The notes beneath the pieces were generated by a model. The model had not been told where the DNA came from. It searched no databases and saw nothing but the letters and a program-made list of their open reading frames with translations. DNA of 64,000 nucleotides from Cornus controversa (lineage: Eukaryota; Streptophyta; Magnoliopsida; Cornales; Cornaceae), in NCBI GenBank assembly GCA_026545225.1, contig CM048846.1, positions 56,238,270 to 56,302,269 of the forward strand, read 5' to 3'. Positions within the stretch are counted from its first letter, which is position 1, and each line of letters starts with the position of its first letter. Positions 43,381-56,499 of this stretch are shown here, piece after piece. The translations under genes were made by a program, and so were the position numbers.

Positions 43381-43770
43381 AGATTTTTCACGTTAACAAT
43401 TTGACATGTTGAGTTAGGTTGAGTGAATTTGAATTTAATTTTCCAAGATGACAACAACATGATGAGGTAGTTGAGATATTTCCCTCATTCACGAAGTAGT
43501 TACAGTGAATCTCGGGAGACACGTCTTTGACAATCAACTCAAGCGACTACTATAAAGGAGTGGGATTAATAAAAGAGGTATGTGCAATCATTAACTAGAG
43601 AAATCATTAAATACATTATAAATCATCTCTCCTCATTGATTGACATATCAACTGACTTAATCGTTGGAGGGTCCTTGGCCAACACCACATCGGTGCCACT
43701 AACGTGATTTCATTCTTCGTTTTGCAGGTACGACGTTGTCCCAGGTCGTGTTATTTTCTCCTTCAAAAGT
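43381..43770 (+). repeat. 3' part of another gypsy LTR
   Basis: Has the look of a Tat-like LTR end (GTTGGAGGGTCCTTGGCCAA, GGTGCCACTAACGTG, TTTGCAGGTACGACG) and is followed by a primer-site-like sequence. Its upstream part was separated by the outer element's insertion or lost. Confidence 0.55.
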
Positions 43771-43790
43771 TTGATGTCGTCTATGGGAAC
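43771..43790 (+). other. Degraded gypsy primer-binding site
   Basis: TTGATGTCGTCTATGGGAAC resembles the TGGCGCCGTCTGTGGGAAC motif common just after plant gypsy LTRs, with a few substitutions. Confidence 0.55.
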
Positions 43791-44476
43791 AATAGTTCTC
43801 CCTCAAAAAGTATGGTCTTATTGCGATCCGGGATGGCGTAGGACGAGGGAGCATTAACGCAGGACTCTGGTCCAAGGGAAGTGGTTGGGGAACCCCAGTC
43901 GCCCCAAATGACCAAGAGCGCGTTATAACGTTGGAATGGCAAGTCCAAACCTAAGGCAAGGGCTAGACACAACTCATCAAACAAAATGTGACGATCATGC
44001 AATGATGGCTTGCCCCTCCCGGTCCGCCTCTTCACTAGAATTTGCCAGCCAAACATTATGATCCACCTAACTTGGACGGTCAAGAAGGAGATGTCGTGGC
44101 ACCAGATAATAACCCTCCCAATGATGAAGTTGAGGCAAAGTAGAGTCATATCAGTGATGGATATAAGGATCCTACCCTTCAATCTCTCCTATGAAATTCT
44201 CGACCTCTGATAAATGTGACAGCCTATGTCAACGAAAAGACAGAGGAGGTCACCCACTTCTGCTTGCAGATCCAAGATCTCAAGGTAAAGATGGATGATG
44301 TAATGCAAGCCATGAAGGGAAAAAGGTTCTACAGTTATAGACGACCTTGTCCAAAAAACTAACCTGCCATTATTAAATGTCCTCTCCTAGATAGGTTCAA
44401 GATGCCTACGATCGAGAGTTTTGACGGGACCTGAGATCCACCTGGAGACATTCCAAGCACTTATGTATCTGTATGT
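43791..44476 (+). pseudogene. Gypsy gag N-terminal remnant
   Basis: Plus strand near 44395-44460 reads FKMPTIESFDGT then a TGA, and after a frameshift a typical gag LETFQALMYL segment. The leader before it has no open frame of note. It is cut at 44477 by a chromovirus-type LTR. Confidence 0.65.
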
Positions 44477-46688
44477 TGTAGAGATCCAATTATTTATTTA
44501 TTTATTCTCTGAAATAAGATTATCAATAGATATGCAAATGTTTTAAATGTAATTTACATATGTGAGGACTTGTTTAGAGGTCCGGAGAGTTTTTTTAGCT
44601 ATTTGGCTCACTTCGAAAATTTTGGGTCGTCAAAGCTTGGGAAATCATATATTTTTTTGTGAAATTTAATTTTTAGTTTTAAACCAAATAGAATGTTAGA
44701 AGAGATGTATAATTGATTTTGAGGCCATAGTCGTTTTTGGATTCAAAAATGGAGGTCGAAAGAGTACGTTAAGTGAACTAGGGGCATTTTGGTCATTTTA
44801 CACCCCAGGATTTATAAATTTTAAAATACAGATATTTTGGCTCATTTCTCAGCTCCCAAACAGCCGGCCAAGCTCTTCATCTCTCCTCTTCATCTTCTTC
44901 TTCTTCTCTCTAGGTTTTGAAGGCTTGAGGGCTTGATTCGGAAGGTGCCGAAGAATGAAAGTTTATTTTACGTGGCGAGGGCGTCAATTTTATCTGAAAA
45001 AAGCTAGGTTTGAGTGAATTTTGGTTTGGAGGATTTGAGGTTTAGCTTGAGTTTTCATCTCTTAAGGTAGGGTGTGTGTGTTTTGTTTTTCGTTTCAAGT
45101 TTTGTTTCATAAAACTCATGTTTTAAATGATGTTATTTATGTTTTCTTTGATAGAAAATGATTGAATTATGATTTAGAATGCATGAATTGCTAGTATATA
45201 CTTTATATGACATATATTGCTTATATGAGATTATGACATGTGTTGGAACCTTTGTTTCAATATGATAGATTTTGTCTAGTTTCAATGTGAATGATATTGA
45301 AAAGATTGAATGTGTACATGTCGATATAGTTCAATGTATGATGAGCTAGATGTGAACTTAGTACATGAAATGAGTGCATAGTATCAATGACTTGTGTATG
45401 TATATGCTAAACGTGAAATGTTTGGTGTGTGTGTAGGGTGATATCTCGAAAAGTGACTCATGTGGAAAGTAGAGGGAGAAAAGATCCTCTGGGGTTGAAA
45501 GACCTTAAACTTGCACAAGAGGGTTGTTATCAAATGGGTTAGTAGCCCAAAATAACTATAGATTGGTACGGGGCATAAACAAGTATCAGAGTGTGTGAGT
45601 GTGAACAGAATTTCGAGAGCAATGTGATTTTGTGTTGGACTTTATGTTCAAATTAATTTTTTTGTATATGTTATAGGTATAATGAAGTTGTACATTGAGC
45701 TATGGGTTAAATTAAGCCTTATGAATTATCATGTGCATTGACGTGTATGCCATGTGAATAAAATAATTGTGGCGTTTGATTATAATGCTAGGAAGTATGA
45801 CATATAGTTATCCTATAAATGTTGATTGAATTATGTATTAATATGAAATGTGAACTTAGGTGCATTGCGCAACATATGATCATGAGCCGTTGATTTTGCC
45901 ACCCCCTACATTAACAATTTCAGGACATGGCAAGGAAGTTGCCAAGGGTAACCAACCATGAGTTGGATTTAGAGTTTGGAAGAACTCGTTTTGGTTGTTT
46001 TTGTATTATATACATTCGGGATGTGGACATGGTGCATTTAGAAATGTATAAAGAGACTTATATTTTTTTGAGAATTGTATATGGGCATACATGTCTCAAA
46101 TGTTAGCTTTTGAACAAGGAAATTTTTGTATAAATGGTGTATGTTTCCAAGCATGAGTTTTCTTATAATTCGGTCGATGTTTATGCATGTTACGGTTGTG
46201 TATAAACACGTGTAGATGTATGCTAGGATGTAGGGATGGTTTGATGCATTTAAACTAGTGTTTGAAGTTGGAATGATAGGGAAACTAGAGCCTTAGTAGA
46301 AAGGATTATGATCAATCGAAACCAGCCCTTCGATTAATCGAACACTGGCCTTCGATTAATCGAAGAACTGGTCACATTTGAGGATAAAAAATTCAGCATG
46401 TTTCGATAAAAGTTACACAAGAAGTTTGATTAATCGAATAAGTTCAATTAATCGAAGTACTTCGATTAATCAAAACCCCATTTTCGATTAATCGAAGCAC
46501 TTAAGGTGCTGATTGAGCTGGGTTGAATGATCAGTTTTGACTTGTTGTCTTACAAGGGGCCCATTAATTGAAAATTGGGGTGTGATAGTGTGGTATCAAA
46601 GAATGAATAATATTAAAGAATGATGATGTTGGAATTGATTTACTCCATTTCTCATATCGATTTAGGTATTGGAAATTGGGGCGTGACA
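44477..46688 (+). repeat. Chromovirus (Tekay/Del-like) LTR, plus orientation
   Basis: Starts TGTAGAGATCCAATT and ends GGGCGTGACA, followed at 46692 by a primer site TGGTATCAGAG. Shares its 5' portion (ACTTCGAAAATTTTGGGT-, GGTCATTTTAC-type words) with LTRs at 57321 and 63000-64000. About 46310-46500 contains repeated CGATTAATCGAA words. About 2.2 kb, non-coding. Confidence 0.72.
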
Positions 46689-46691
46689 GTG

Positions 46692-46977
46692 TGGTATCAG
46701 AGTTAAAGGTTTAAATACCCGGGGGCGAAGGTTATGGGTCGATTTTTAGAGCATTAGGTTTGAACACCTAAGGATGAAGGTTAATGGTCGATTGTTCGGT
46801 ATTAGGTTTGAACACCTAAAGATGTGGGGTAAGGGTTGGGGTTAAGAAACTTTAATGGCTTATGTTGCGTTGAGTGGGATAACATAGTTTTATAAGTGAG
46901 TAGAGTTGATTAATTGATATATGTCTGTGGTTAATCTCTCTTGATCATGTTTATTAGAATCATGCCACTAAGGAGAG
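46692..46977 (+). pseudogene. Chromovirus primer site and first gag codons
   Basis: TGGTATCAGAG at 46692 fits initiator-Met tRNA. A leader with repeated GAACACCTAA words leads to ATG 46962 reading MPLRR, the usual start of Tekay-type gag. The frame is interrupted after five codons by the LTR beginning at 46978. Confidence 0.6.
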
Positions 46978-48596
46978 TGTTGGGATTTTATAACCTTTAT
47001 AGCACAAATTGGGATGTAGTGACATTGGCTTATCAATAAGAATCTGTTGCTTATCAAAAAACACTGTTCATATTTTATGAATGCTATGTATTGATTCTAT
47101 TCAGGACCTGAATCGTAGTGTCCATTGACTACGTAATGACTTGGTGCGTGCATGGTATGGTTACCAAAGTTGGGGGCACAAGTCACTTATATTGCGTTAT
47201 CATAAAATATTTTATTCGTTCAGCAATGGTTGGTGGACTCCCTATTGATAAAGAACAAAACAGGATCGCCGACAAGTCATTATTAAAGTAATTGTGAAGC
47301 CATCATTGCAATTACTACTTTCTAGTGTTATAACGAATGTTATTCTCAAGTATGAGGCAGTGATGAACCCTAGGCATGGTTGGTAAGCACTTTGATATAT
47401 ACGGTGGGCCTTAGGGTCTAAAATTCAAATATGTTGGGTGTTGGTTGATCATGTGCTTTAGAACATGCTCCCAAGATTTACATCTATGCTAGCTAATTTA
47501 TTATGGCTTGAATAGTTTAATCAATGGTAAATCAAAGCGCTTGGTTCGACTTTAATAAAATAAGTATGTACCTTGGCAAAGTACATAAGTTTTATTAAAG
47601 ACTTTTTTATTAAACAAAAAATAATCAAGTGACTTAATACATATTTAATAGTTAATTTGGATTGATTGACACTTATACGTCCATATCCAATTGTGAGTAG
47701 AGGGATAATTTCGTATAATTAACACGGGTGTTTTGTGTTGAGGCAACACAAGGTTTAAAGACAACACATGGTTTAACCATTCTCGAGTTGGAGTGCAACC
47801 ACACTTATATAGTGGAATTAAGTTGTGATTAATGAGTTATTGAAATTTAAGGTCATGGAATGACTGAGCCAATTTATAATCCATTGGAGTCAATAAGAGT
47901 TTGGACCCTAAAATAAGATCCACACTTCTAGTTCACTGGGTCGATTTAAAACCAACTAGATTGTTAAATGTGAATTGATTTAATGTGGTGGGGGTATTTG
48001 TAATTTAATTACATGCTAAGGGCACAAGTAAAATTATATATAAATATATATTGGATATTTTAATATCGTGGAATATATATATTAATATATATAATTTAGA
48101 TATATAGATAATATCTTATTTTTCGTAGGGATATAGAAATGAAAAGTTGACTTGGGAGAGGCTCCTCTATAAATATGTCATATTCTCTCTCATATTGTGT
48201 GAAAAATAGTCGTAAGACTAGGGTTTTGCAATTATAACAAGAGTGGTTGTAGGAGATTGCAGAGAGAGAAATCAATTCACAAACCTAGAGTTCTCCCACA
48301 AGAACTAAGTTTTTAGAGAATCAACCTCAAGGGTTATAGTGGTGATTCTTATGGACAGTACACCAAAGAGATCGATTACTTCATCAATTGTTGAAGACTA
48401 AGGGGTTGAAATATTATCCCTATCAAGGTATATGATCTCTGAATCCCTTATTCTCCGTAAAATCATATTTACTAAAAAGTAAAATTATTGTTGTTTACAT
48501 AATTTGTCATACATCAAGGGATTCAATCAAGTTTGTTGATTAATTTCGAGAAACACACTTCCGCAATTGTAAGAAAAAAAATCCCCTGTCCCATCA
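46978..48596 (+). repeat. Copia-like LTR inserted in chromovirus gag
   Basis: Begins TGTTGGGATTTTATAACC and ends near CCCATCA, then TGGTATATGAGCC at 48599, a slightly changed initiator-Met primer site. The part near 48150-48250 (CTATAAATATGTCAT then AGACTAGGGTTTT) looks like promoter and transcript start. No partner LTR was found in the window. Confidence 0.55.
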
Positions 48597-50264
48597 CGTG
48601 GTATATGAGCCACCTTGATGTTGATGAAAAATTATGTATTTAATTTTTTTCTAAATATTCATGGGTGTTAAAAATCATGTTATGCATATGTTTGCATTGA
48701 TTATTGATTTTATTTAATTGCCATGAATGGTTGATTGTATGAATTCATAGATGAGGTTCGGATTTTTTTTTTTTTGTTGTAATGTAAGGCTTTGGGCCAA
48801 TTTTATTTTGATGTATTTTATATTTTAAATATTGGAAAACCTTATAATCGAAGAACCCTAGATCACGAAGAACACGAAGAATACGAAGAACACATCCATG
48901 GAGGACAGGTAAATAATAGGGAAATAGAGAACATGGAGACGCGCAAACATCGGTAGCGACAGTAGTTGCTGCGCGCATGCCCTAGGGCAGCGCGGGTTGC
49001 TTTACGTACAATAGCACATTACGTATAGGCCACATGCATGGCAGCCTACACTGGCACTGCGCACAGGTCATGCACATAGTAGCCAACGTCGGCGTTGCAT
49101 GCAACAACATGCACAGACAGTGTGCACCATCATTACGGGGAGTGGCGCACATCGGTGCCGCTACGGTGCACTTACAGCATTACGCTTGGGCAACGGTTGT
49201 GTTCGCGTGCAGGCGAGCCAACGCCTCTGTGGCGCACATGAGCACGCATTGCTACGGCAAGTGTACAATGTTGCCCTAGGGCAGTAGCTGTGCGCGTGTA
49301 GGCATGCCATGACAGCGCACACCGTGCTGCCCTAGGGTACTATGTGCTCATGTGTGTGCGCATGGCTTGTCACCATCCTATGCGATGCGTGGGTTGCCTC
49401 CGGGTGATTCTCATGTGTGCGCATTCATGGATTGTGCGATTTGGGTGTTATGTGCAAATGGTTTGACCCATATGTTTGGGATGGGTCCGAGTGATCCGGT
49501 TTAACCCAGTTTGTTCTTATTCCTTTTCTACTTATCGGTGGGCCTGGTGACGATTTCTCTAAAGTTAAGGAGCATACCATGGAGGGAGATGACCGAAAAT
49601 AGAAGTTTTTATATCTATTGTATTTCTATTTTAGAAATGTCTCATCCATGAATTTTTTTTCTTATTTGTTTATGTGTGTATGTATGCAATTAGATGTATG
49701 GACGTATAATAAAGGAAGTTTCATACATTAGGACCCATGAATCTAATTATGTATTAATTTGATGATTGCAGGTTTATGAGAAATTATAGACTTCAAAGTT
49801 TTCTTAAAAGTGATTGGAGATTTGTTTTGGGAAAGGGTTGAAAATTAAGTTTTGGTAAAACCCTCCAATTTTGAAATTGGTGAAATCTAAATTTACTCAT
49901 AATAAGGCAAAAGATTCAAATTAATTATCATAAGCATGCATATTATAAACTGTAAAACTCTCAAGGATTTTAAAATATCAAGTGGGAGAGGGGTCTTACA
50001 ATACAAAGCTATCGGCCTTCATTATCAATCATAGTATGGTACTTTATATTAATCCCCCTTCAGGGATAATATAAAGTGTGGAGCATACAAGATTGATTTC
50101 TCAATATTATTCCATTAAAGTATTGTTCTCAACGGAATGATAATATTTATTTTGGATAAATATTGAGATCGATAATGGTAAATACTTGACTTAGAATAAT
50201 AACATTTGTTCTCATTGGAATAGTAAATATTATTATTCTAATGAGGCCGAAGGAAAATCAGGAG
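48597..50264. other. Remnant interior after the copia-like LTR; GC-rich block at 48955-49480
   Basis: No recognisable protein. 48955-49480 is strikingly GC-rich for this window, with three GCCCTAGGG palindromes (48979, 49273, 49329) and many TGCGCAC/GCGCACA words. 49980-49996 has a purine tract (AAGTGGGAGAGGGG) that could be a polypurine tract. 50040-50260 contains repeated TTATTCTAATGAGG/ATTCTCATTGG-like inverted words. Confidence 0.5.
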
Positions 50265-52885
50265 TGTCACGCCACGATTTTTGACTCCCGAAAATCAAGG
50301 GTGATTAAGTCATAAACCCACATTCCTAATCACAATTACTCTAAACTTGCCCAAGTCTCCCACATGGGACACTTGGATTCGTCTCTCATTCATCATCATT
50401 ATAACACAGTAGAAGCTTTATTTTACTCATCATGGGCTCCTAAGTAGATCACATGAACTCTCAATACTCAACAATTCATTTTAAACTCACATTCAGGTTT
50501 CGGTCGGCGGATGGATGTCCCACCAGCTGGTTGAAACCTGGGCAATTCATCGGCTGGCTATCCTTTAGTTTCGGTCAGCTAAATGATGTTTTTTGGTCGA
50601 CTGAAGGATTGTTTCGGTAGACCAAAATAGGTACCTACAGAGTCTGCAATTGCGAATATTTGGTATCTCACCATTTCAATCAGTTGATGGAAGTTTTAGT
50701 CAGCTGAAACTCTCCAGAACCTGTTTTCCTCTGTTTTCAATTCTCAATTTACCCTCCCTAGGGTTCACAACTCAAAAGAATTGTTCCATACATCAATTCC
50801 TCCTCGTGTACCACTTTCACTATCATCATGTATGTATAGTCACATAGAAGGGTCCCTTATATATACAACACTTAGCTCATTTCGTGCTTTCTGTACTTAA
50901 TTATATCAACATTCATAGACATGCATAATTGAACATTAAATGGAATCATATGCCATCATTCTCATCATGCATAATCCTCATTCAACTGGTTTATTAGCAC
51001 AACCATTCTCAAAATTTATATATATGAAAATGAACATAAATGAAGGATTCATCATTTAAAACATCTAGCATGCTACCATGTTCAATACCATACTTACAAT
51101 GTATGAAATCATAAGGTATTAACAATATATGTTCAAAACCAACTTTTAAATGTAGGTAATAATAAGGCATAAACAGGAGATGTTTTTGAAACATAAATGG
51201 TCAATACATGTTTATCACATGCATATAGTCCACAATCCGGACATGCATTCAAATAAAATAATGGAAGCCTTTAAATGAACCAAGATTCGCTACACGCCAA
51301 TACTCTATTGGGGAGACTCTATCACCTCCTTTCCATTTCCTGAAAAATATTAATTCCCATAGGATGAGTAATCAGACGCTCAGTAGGAATGTCTAAAACA
51401 CAATTCTACAAGTTCCGTGAATACTACGTAAACATACATTTGCATTTAATCATATTAAGCAAATATCCACATATCACAGTCATATCATAAGCAACGTGTA
51501 ATACAACATGATATCCACAACTCCCTCATCCTCTCCACACATCCATTGGGTTCCAGTTTCACGGGCCACCCAATCCCACCTAACTAAGGCTCCTTTACCG
51601 GTTTACCTCATTGGAAGACTCCATTTTAGGGAGTTTTCTCTTCCATTCTAATTCGAAGCCCCAATTAAGGATCACTCCATAGGGTTCGAAAGCCGAATTG
51701 CCCCACATGAATTTATAACAACTACCATGCCACCTCAAGAGGGCTCTCAACCCAATTGAGCTCACTACCCTCAACATGCCAATGAATATGCACCCCACAT
51801 ATTCAAACCAATGTGCATTTACAACTAAAAACTAATGAATCAATCAACTATCATGCTTTGTACAATTCTTCATTTAAACATCACATATGTACACATTGAA
51901 AATGTTGCACATCTTTCACATTTCATATCATTTCTATATTGACCATTAAATCACGTTTTTTCACTTAAACATGCTTCAAAGGCAATTTATCAAATACATA
52001 AGTGTCACATTCACAATTATACATGATTTGCACATAATTAATTCACAATTCAATCCCAACATGCTTATGTAATCATCTAACGCAAACATAAATATGTAAC
52101 CATCATTTCCAATATTGATAATTCACTAATTAGAATAATTGAGTGTACTTTAATATTAAAAAATATCTAATTATACTCACATAATCAATTGGTTGCCTTA
52201 GCAACCAATATACTCACAAAACCGCAGATTTTATAGGTTAGACATCCCTACCTAAATTTGGAAGAGCTTCCAAATGAATTTCTCGAATTCCTCACAAAAT
52301 AAAATTTCTTTGAAATTGATTCCGGATGGATCAATCTCGAGCCCTCAATGCGTAGACCATTTCTCTCTTTTTTGGCGTCGCCCAATTCCTAGCCTAAGCT
52401 TCTCAAATTCAATGAAGTACTGAAGAGAAAGATGTAGAGATATACATGTTGCATCTATATTGCCCTCACGACTGATGGATAGAATGAGAAATAAATTGAA
52501 AAATCTCTAACTTTTCTATTTATAGGTTAGGTTATTTAATTATTAAATGCCAGTAGCTTTTTACTAAACCTTCCTGGACTTAGTTTTTGATTTCTGTAAC
52601 TCCGATTGACACGAAATTTACTCCGTAACTCATCAAATATTTTATTTAAGCTACATTCAAAATTTAGAGTCATTTCGACACTTTCAAATTTTTAGGCCCA
52701 CGTAACCCGTGTTGGGGTCAACCGGACCTGAAAAAGTCAACTTTTGTCAAACGCTCCGAAAACTTTTTCAAACCCTTATACATGTCTTTAAACATGTATT
52801 TTACGTTCAAAACACATATATAATAATTTAAAACATTAATATAAAAATAATGAAAAATCGGCTAAAAATGGTTACAATTCTTACA
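50265..52885 (-). repeat. LTR of the minus-strand chromovirus (3' LTR)
   Basis: On the minus strand it starts TGTAAGAATTGTAACC and ends CGTGGCGTGACA, with TG..CA ends and about 2.6 kb. It directly follows the 3' end of the minus-strand pol (conserved GATTTTGGGGACAAAATC segment at about 52900-52920). Non-coding. Confidence 0.7.
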
Positions 52886-52979
52886 ACCTACCCAACTTAA
52901 AAAGATTTTGTCCCCAAAATCAGGTCATACCTGAAGGAAAAAAGTTTGGATACTTGGAACGAAGTTCTTGCTCTTGTCC

Positions 52980-53309
52980 CTAGGTAGTCTCCTCAACATT
53001 ATGATAGTGCCACAAAACCTTGACCAAAGGAATGGTCTTACCTCTCAGAACTTGCTCTCTAGCATCAAGAATCTGAACTGGTCTCTCCTCATAGGTGATA
53101 TCCTCGTCGACCTCAACGTCTACCCAACTCAGAACATGAGTTAGATCAGGTTCATATTTCCTCAACATCAAAACATGGAATACGTTGTGAACTTTTTCCA
53201 ATTGTGGTGGCAAAGCCAATCTATAAGCCACCTCACCAACACACTCAATGATCTCAAATGGCCCAATATATCTAGGTGATAACTTACCACGCCTCCCAAA
53301 GTGCATCAA
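52980..53309 (-). pseudogene. Integrase C-terminus with chromodomain-like tail
   Basis: Reads FGRRGKLSPRYIGPFEIIE and LEKVHNVFHVLMLRKYEPD of the integrase C-terminal domain, then ILDAREQVLRGKTIPLVKVL, matching the chromodomain-like end of Tekay/Del integrases, which directs insertion into heterochromatin. The frame closes at 52980. Confidence 0.88.
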
Positions 53310-54190
53310 TCATTTCTGTGGTGAAACCTTAAGAAACACATGGTCTCCCACCTCAAAGGATAACGGTCGTCACCTCCTATCAGCATAGCTCTTCTGTCGA
53401 CTTTGAGCTATCAACAATCACTATTTAATAAACTTAATATTTTCTGTAGTCTCATACACAATATCTAGTCCTAAGGCTGCGGTCTCGCCCACCTCAGCCC
53501 ACAAAACTGGAGATCTACATACAATGCCTCAAATGGTGCCATCTCAATACTAGCCTGATAACTATTGTTGTATGCAAACTCCATAAGTGGCAAATGATCC
53601 TCCTAACCACTGCCAAAATCAAGAATACAAGCACGAAACATATCCTCCAATATCTGAATAGTACGCTTTGACTGTTCGTTAGTCTGAGGATGGAATGATG
53701 TGCTAAAGTGTAACTCGGCGTCCAACACCATCTGGAATCCCTGCCAGAATCTCAAAGTAAATCATGGATCCTTATCCGATACAACAGAAACTGGAACCCC
53801 ATGTAGCCTCACAATCTGCTCTACATATTGCTTTCTGAGCCTCCTCACATCATCTATCAACCTCATAGGCAAGAAGTGATCTATTTTGGTCATTCTATCC
53901 ACGACGACCCAAATTGTATCATTGCCCTTGTTTAACCTCGAAAGACTCATCACAAAATCTATGGTAATATGTTCTCATTTCCACTCTATCACTGGCAAAG
54001 ATTGTAACAACCCAGCTGACTTTTGATGTTCCGTTTTTACTTATTGATAAGTAAGGCATCTTGCCACAAACTGTGCCACATCCTTCTTTATACCTCACCA
54101 CCAATATTGGTGTCTCACATTGTGGTACATTTTTGTACCTCCAGGATGAATTGCAAAATGAGAATGCTGAAATTCCTGTAATACATCATC
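53310..54190 (-). pseudogene. Chromovirus integrase zinc-finger and core, multiply broken
   Basis: The zinc-binding N-terminus survives in part (HPGGTKMYHNVRHQYWW, then a stop). The core is split: TIWVVVDRMTKIDHFLPMRL at 53850-53920 and GVPVSVVSDKDP at 53762. Further left are a Gln-rich segment and FAYNNSYQAS-like sequence after more stops. The first catalytic Asp (VVVDR) and second (VSDKD) are recognisable. Confidence 0.82.
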
Positions 54191-54549
54191 ACGACAATAA
54201 GAAGAAACTACCATCAATCCTCTGAACTGTAGACCCCCATTCGAATGCAAGGTATATTCTTTTACCGTCACACCTCTAACAATCTATGAGTGAATGGCCT
54301 CCAAATCACTATCCTGTTTCTATGCCTCAATCACCTTGCTCATAAGCATAGCTTGAGCTACTAAGCTAAACAACATAGTTGAATCACTATCATCACTGAA
54401 ATACAATCCCATCTCCGAGAAATCTTCTATTCCTGTATGGCTATGCTTGCTAGAGTCCCATGAGACTTTCTACTCAACGCATCCGCCACTACATTTGCTT
54501 TTCCCGAATGGTATTGCAAATAAAAATTGTAATCCTCCATGAACTTAAC

Positions 54550-54915
54550 TCATCGTCTCTGCCTCATATTCAAGTCTTTTTTGGAGAAAAGGTACTTGAG
54601 ACTTTTGTGATCCGAATATATTTCAAATCTCTCACCATATAAGTAGTGTTTCCACCCTTTCAAAGCAAAGATCACCGCCTTTAGCTCTAGGTCATGTGTA
54701 GGATAGTTGTGCTCATGAGTCTTTAATTTTCTAGACCCATAAGCAACTACTCCATCACATTGTATCAACACACAACCTAGCCCACTCCTCGAAGCATCAC
54801 AATAAATCACATACCCTAAGCCACGCTCGAGTATCACCAAAATAGGAGTTATGATTAACCGTTTCTTTAATTCATGAAAGGCTAACTCACATGCTTCATT
54901 CCACACAAACTTCAC
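54550..54915 (-). pseudogene. Chromovirus RNase H domain
   Basis: Open for 121 codons: [36 protein letters not shown] with the first catalytic Asp, [20 protein letters not shown], and [20 protein letters not shown]. All family signature blocks are recognisable. It ends at a stop after RQRR. Confidence 0.88.
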
Positions 54916-55837
54916 ACCCTTACGAGTAAGTCATGTCGTACGAGCTTAGTGAAGTCTTTCACAAATCTCCTATAGTAGCCTGCCAAACCAAGAGAATTCT
55001 GAATCTCGAAGACACTCTTCGGACTCTCCCAACTCATCACAACCTCAATCTTAGATGGGTCAACTAAAACTCCACCTCCAAAAACAACATGTCCAAGGAA
55101 TTTCACCTCTTGGAGCCAAAACATGCACTTCTCATACTTAGCGAACAATCGGTGCTCTCTAAGGATTTGCAAAACTGACCTTAAGTGCAACTCTTGCTCC
55201 TCCTCCGAAGATGAGTACACAAGTATATCATCCACAAATACTACCACAAATGTATCAAGGTATTCATAAAATGGGTGCGGTTCATCAAATCCATAAATGT
55301 CGACAGTGCATTAGTTAAACCGAATGGCATTACAAGGAATTCATAGTGTCTATACTGTGTAGGAAAAGATGTTTTATGGAAGTCCTCATCCTTCACCCTC
55401 AATTAGTAATATCCTGACCTTAAATCAATTTTTAAAAAGTAGTGAGCTCCCTTCAGTTGATCAAATAGGTCATATATCCTCGGCAACAGATACTTGTTCT
55501 TAATTGTCACATGATTCAACTTTTGATAATCAATGCACAATCTCAAAGAACCATCTTTCTTCTTTGCAAACAACACCGGTGCTCCCCACGGTGATGTACT
55601 TGGTCTAATAAAGCCTTTAGATTTTAATTGATCTAATTGACGCTTTGATTCCACCAACTCTACCAGTGCCATCCGATATGCTGCCATAGAAATGGGTGTC
55701 ATACTGAGTATGAGATCAATGCCAAACTCAACCTCTCTCTTAGGAGGCAAATCTGTCAAATTCTTTGGAAAGACATCCGTAAACTCACACACCACCGCCG
55801 GATACACCTCTCTTAGAATCTCCTCACTCTCGGCCAA
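54912..55837 (-). pseudogene. Chromovirus reverse transcriptase, stops and a frameshift
   Basis: The N-terminal half (55837-55403) has [31 protein letters not shown] and [10 protein letters not shown], then an in-frame TAA. Next comes a segment with [13 protein letters not shown], a frameshift near 55275 and FVDDILVYS with both catalytic Asp residues, followed by [10 protein letters not shown] and [12 protein letters not shown]. The order and spacing are normal; the enzyme is not encoded intact. Confidence 0.9.
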
Positions 55838-55861
55838 AAGACTAGCTAAGACAAAAATGTG

Positions 55862-56314
55862 TCACTCTCGACTGCTAATGCCATAGCATGGTGAAGTATA
55901 GGAGTCACTTCGATCTCCCATAAAACAAAAGCAATTGCCCTCGAGCGTGCAAATTGTCATTCTCCCTCTAAAACAGTCTATCATAGCATGAAACTCCAAC
56001 AACCAATCTATCCCAAGTATGATATCAAAACTACTCATGTCTAAGAGAATGAAATCAAACTCAAGTGTCCTCCCGACTATCTCAATAGCACATCCCCGAT
56101 ACACTCTTTCAAGGATCACTGTACCGCCCATTAGCATATCAACACAAACTGCTCTACTCAATAGACTAATCTTTAGTCCTAGTGCCTGTACAAATGATGC
56201 ATCAACAAACGAATAAGATGCACTTGAATCAGTCAATACATGTGCCCAAGAATTGCACACTGGAAATATACCTCTAACCACTGAAGGTCCTGTTGAGGTG
56301 TTCGCGGCTGTCAC
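55862..56314 (-). pseudogene. Chromovirus aspartic protease, active site changed
   Basis: A retropepsin-like region with LTDSSASYSFVDASFVQALG where the family has DSGA, so Gly is replaced by Ser at the active-site loop. The following FDIILGIDWLLEFHAMIDC is the conserved second block. A stop near 55862 separates it from the RT frame. Confidence 0.83.
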
Positions 56315-56499
56315 TGTATATACCCTGTCCTGTGCCCTCTAATCTTATGCTCCACTAGCCTAAAAACCTGACTGTTGTTTGGATGCACTAGGGGTAGATC
56401 CCCTTACTGTTCTCGCACTTTGTGCAGACATAGTTGGTTGCGGTGGAGGAAATGCTCTGTAGCTCGACTGTGTAGTCATAGTCTGAGTCAGCCTCTATT

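Noticed and set aside
43781-44182. A 133-codon minus-strand frame
   Set aside because: It is antisense to the leader and gag of a plus-strand gypsy element whose primer site is at 43771; no domain match.
49034-49287. Cys/His-rich frames of 62-81 codons resembling zinc proteins
   Set aside because: They overlap in two frames inside a GC-rich repetitive block, and the Cys/His content follows from TGC/CAC word repeats.
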